A DNA stretch of 26,106 nucleotides from NCBI GenBank assembly GCA_002478245.1, contig DLMW01000039.1, positions 10,726-36,831 on the forward strand. The letters are read 5' to 3'. Every line of letters begins with the position of its first letter. The first letter of the stretch is position 1. Positions 24,502 to 26,106 of the stretch are shown piece by piece. This stretch comes from a bacterium UBP18_UBA7526 (GTDB taxonomy: Bacteria > UBP18 > UBA7526). The notes under the pieces were generated by a model. It made no database searches. It had not been told where the DNA came from and saw nothing but the letters and a program-made list of their open reading frames with translations. Made by a program: the position numbers and the translations under genes.

Positions 24502-26076
24502 ATGACCATTTCTATAGAGTATGTGGCTAGTGCCTTAGCCTTATTCCTCTGCCTGATTGGGGCGCTATTGGTGGGCTTTCTCTTCGGTCAGAAGCTCACC
24601 CAGATGCGCCTGGGAGCAGCCAAAAAAGAGGCAGAGAAGATCTTGGAGGAGGCCAAAAGGGAGGCAGAGGCCAAAAGAAGGGAGGCCTTGCTGGAAGTAA
24701 AGGACCTCTCCCATAAACGAGAGGTAGAGTTTGAGAAAAGAACTAAAGAGAGACGCCAGGAGATAGAGAGGCTTTCTCAAGAACTCTTAAGAAAAGAGGG
24801 GGAACTGAACCGCAAGGTCGACCTACTGGAGAAGAAGGAGAAGGAATTGGGCCTCAAGGTTAATCAGCTCCTGGCAAGGGAGAAGTCCCTCACCTTAAAG
24901 GAGGAGAGCCTGGAGGCTACTCTAGAGGAAGAGAGGAAGAACCTAGAGAGAGTATCCGGGCTAACCAGGGAAGAGGCAAAGGGAATGCTCCTTGCTAACC
25001 TAAAGAGGGAGATGACCCAGGAGCAAGCGATGGTGATCAAGGATGCTTTGGATAAGGCACGGGAGGAGGCGGATAGGAAGGCGCGGGAGATCATCTCTAC
25101 CGCCATTCAGAGGTGCGCCCCAGAGTATACTACAGAGACTACGGTCTCTACCGTCTCCCTCCCTTCAGATGAGATGAAGGGGAGGATCATTGGTAGGGAG
25201 GGAAGGAACATCCGGGCCTTTGAGGCCGCCACAGGAGTGGACCTCATCGTTGATGATACCCCAGAGGCAGTAGTGCTCTCCAGCTTCGACCCCCTAAGGA
25301 GACAGATCGCCAAAATCGCCCTGGAGAGATTGATCGCTGATGGTAGGATTCAGCCGGCAAGGATTGAGGAGATAGTGGAGAAGGCGAAAAGAGAGATGGA
25401 GGAGACCATAAGAAAGGTGGGGCAAGAGACGGCTCTCGAGGTCGGGGTTTCCCACCTCCATCCCGAGGAGATCAAGCTTCTGGGGAAGCTGAAGTATCGC
25501 ACGAGTTATGGTCAGAATGTTTTAGAGCATTCCAAGGAGGTGGCCCATCTTGCCGGGATGATGGCGGCGGAACTAGGGGCCCAGGTCAAAGTGGCCAAGA
25601 GGGCCGGACTCCTGCATGACCTAGGCAAGGCAGTGGATCATGAGGTAGAGGGGACCCATGCCCGGATCGGAGCAGATCTGGCAAGAAGATATCGGGAATC
25701 CCCGGGAGTTATCCAGGCCATCGTCAGTCATCACGAGGAGGTGGAACCCAAGAGCGTGGAGGCGGTCTTGGTTTTAGCGGCAGATGCCATCTCCGCCTCC
25801 CGGCCGGGGATGAGAAGGGAGACCCTGGAGAGCTATGTCAAGAGGCTAGAGAGATTAGAGGCCATCGCTGACTCCTTCCCGGGAATCCAGAAGTCCTATG
25901 CCATTCAGGCGGGAAGGGAGATAAGGATCATGGTAGAGGCCGAGAAGGTGAGTGATGCCCAGGCGGTCCAGTTGGCAAGGGATATTTCCAAAAGGATTGA
26001 GAAGGAACTGGAGTACCCGGGACAGATAAAGGTAACCGTCATTCGGGAGAAGAGGGCCATAGAATATGCCAAATAG
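24502..26076 (+). CDS. rny: Ribonuclease Y
   Basis: RNase Y is a membrane-anchored endoribonuclease that starts messenger RNA decay in bacteria without RNase E. The 524-residue protein has an N-terminal membrane segment (about 7-29), a long charged coiled coil to about residue 200, a KH RNA-binding domain ([19 protein letters not shown], from about 225) and an HD domain with the metal-binding HD at 372-373 (LLHDLGKA). The start has AAAGGAGG six bases upstream and follows the preceding stop directly. Its occurrence suggests that RNA turnover in this organism may rest on RNase Y, though an RNase E elsewhere cannot be excluded. Confidence 0.96.
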   Translation: MTISIEYVASALALFLCLIGALLVGFLFGQKLTQMRLGAAKKEAEKILEEAKREAEAKRREALLEVKDLSHKREVEFEKRTKERRQEIERLSQELLRKEGELNRKVDLLEKKEKELGLKVNQLLAREKSLTLKEESLEATLEEERKNLERVSGLTREEAKGMLLANLKREMTQEQAMVIKDALDKAREEADRKAREIISTAIQRCAPEYTTETTVSTVSLPSDEMKGRIIGREGRNIRAFEAATGVDLIVDDTPEAVVLSSFDPLRRQIAKIALERLIADGRIQPARIEEIVEKAKREMEETIRKVGQETALEVGVSHLHPEEIKLLGKLKYRTSYGQNVLEHSKEVAHLAGMMAAELGAQVKVAKRAGLLHDLGKAVDHEVEGTHARIGADLARRYRESPGVIQAIVSHHEEVEPKSVEAVLVLAADAISASRPGMRRETLESYVKRLERLEAIADSFPGIQKSYAIQAGREIRIMVEAEKVSDAQAVQLARDISKRIEKELEYPGQIKVTVIREKRAIEYAK

Positions 26077-26078
26077 TA

Positions 26079-26105
26079 AAGCGGGTCCTGCCGAGTCACC
26101 CGCTT
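26079..26105 (+). terminator. Probable terminator after rny, cut by the window end
   Basis: AAGCGGGT and ACCCGCTT form an 8-bp stem around an 11-base loop directly after the rny stop. The window ends before a T-run could be seen. Confidence 0.6.
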
Positions 26106-26106
26106 A

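Overview
The window looks like an ordinary chromosomal housekeeping region from a diderm bacterium. It carries lptF and lptG, which build the lipopolysaccharide transport machine, so an LPS-type outer membrane is expected. Arginine is written mostly as AGA/AGG and coding strands are purine-rich, a habit common in thermophiles and in several uncultured deep-branching lineages. I cannot name the phylum from this sequence alone.

Layout. 1-1985: the end of ptsH (HPr) and a complete ptsI (Enzyme I), followed by a bifunctional phosphoglucose/phosphomannose isomerase, metK and ahcY (2056-5730), giving sugar-phosphate handling and the S-adenosylmethionine cycle. 5740-6750: an AT-richer stretch with one exported TPR protein and two strong terminators. 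6753-8926: lptF-lptG on the minus strand. 9066-12404: comF, gap, pgk and secG; the tpiA gene often found between pgk and secG is absent. 12518-13169: a tRNA cluster, Leu(GAG), Gly(GCC), Cys(GCA), Leu(TAA), Val(GAC), with a decayed tRNA-Cys-like half in the middle. 13191-16290: thrS, then infC-rpmI-rplT with its own promoter, an attenuator-type leader and an ATT start codon for infC. 16337-18371: a Ktr/Trk potassium uptake pair. 18375-21802: pheS and pheT, separated by the wreck of an MNT/HEPN toxin-antitoxin pair. 21799-22446: a small coiled-coil gene, zapA and a 6S RNA gene. 22658-26076: rarA, 5-formyltetrahydrofolate cyclo-ligase and rny (RNase Y).

How it fits together. Most genes serve translation (five tRNAs, two synthetases, IF3, L35, L20), central carbon metabolism (PTS, PGI/PMI, GAPDH, PGK), envelope building (LptFG, SecG) and RNA control (6S RNA, RNase Y, the infC leader).

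The most unusual signal is a dispersed short repeat with core AGCGA-(T)-AGCGAGG. Five copies lie immediately in front of genes (ahcY, pgk, rpmI, rplT, rarA), and in four of them the terminal GAGG sits at Shine-Dalgarno distance from the start codon. The repeat family therefore appears to supply ribosome binding sites. Other points are a heptamer tandem repeat inside ahcY, a possible divergent promoter pair sharing one palindromic -35 box, and two synthetases (ThrRS, PheT) that lack their usual accessory nucleic-acid/tRNA-binding domains.
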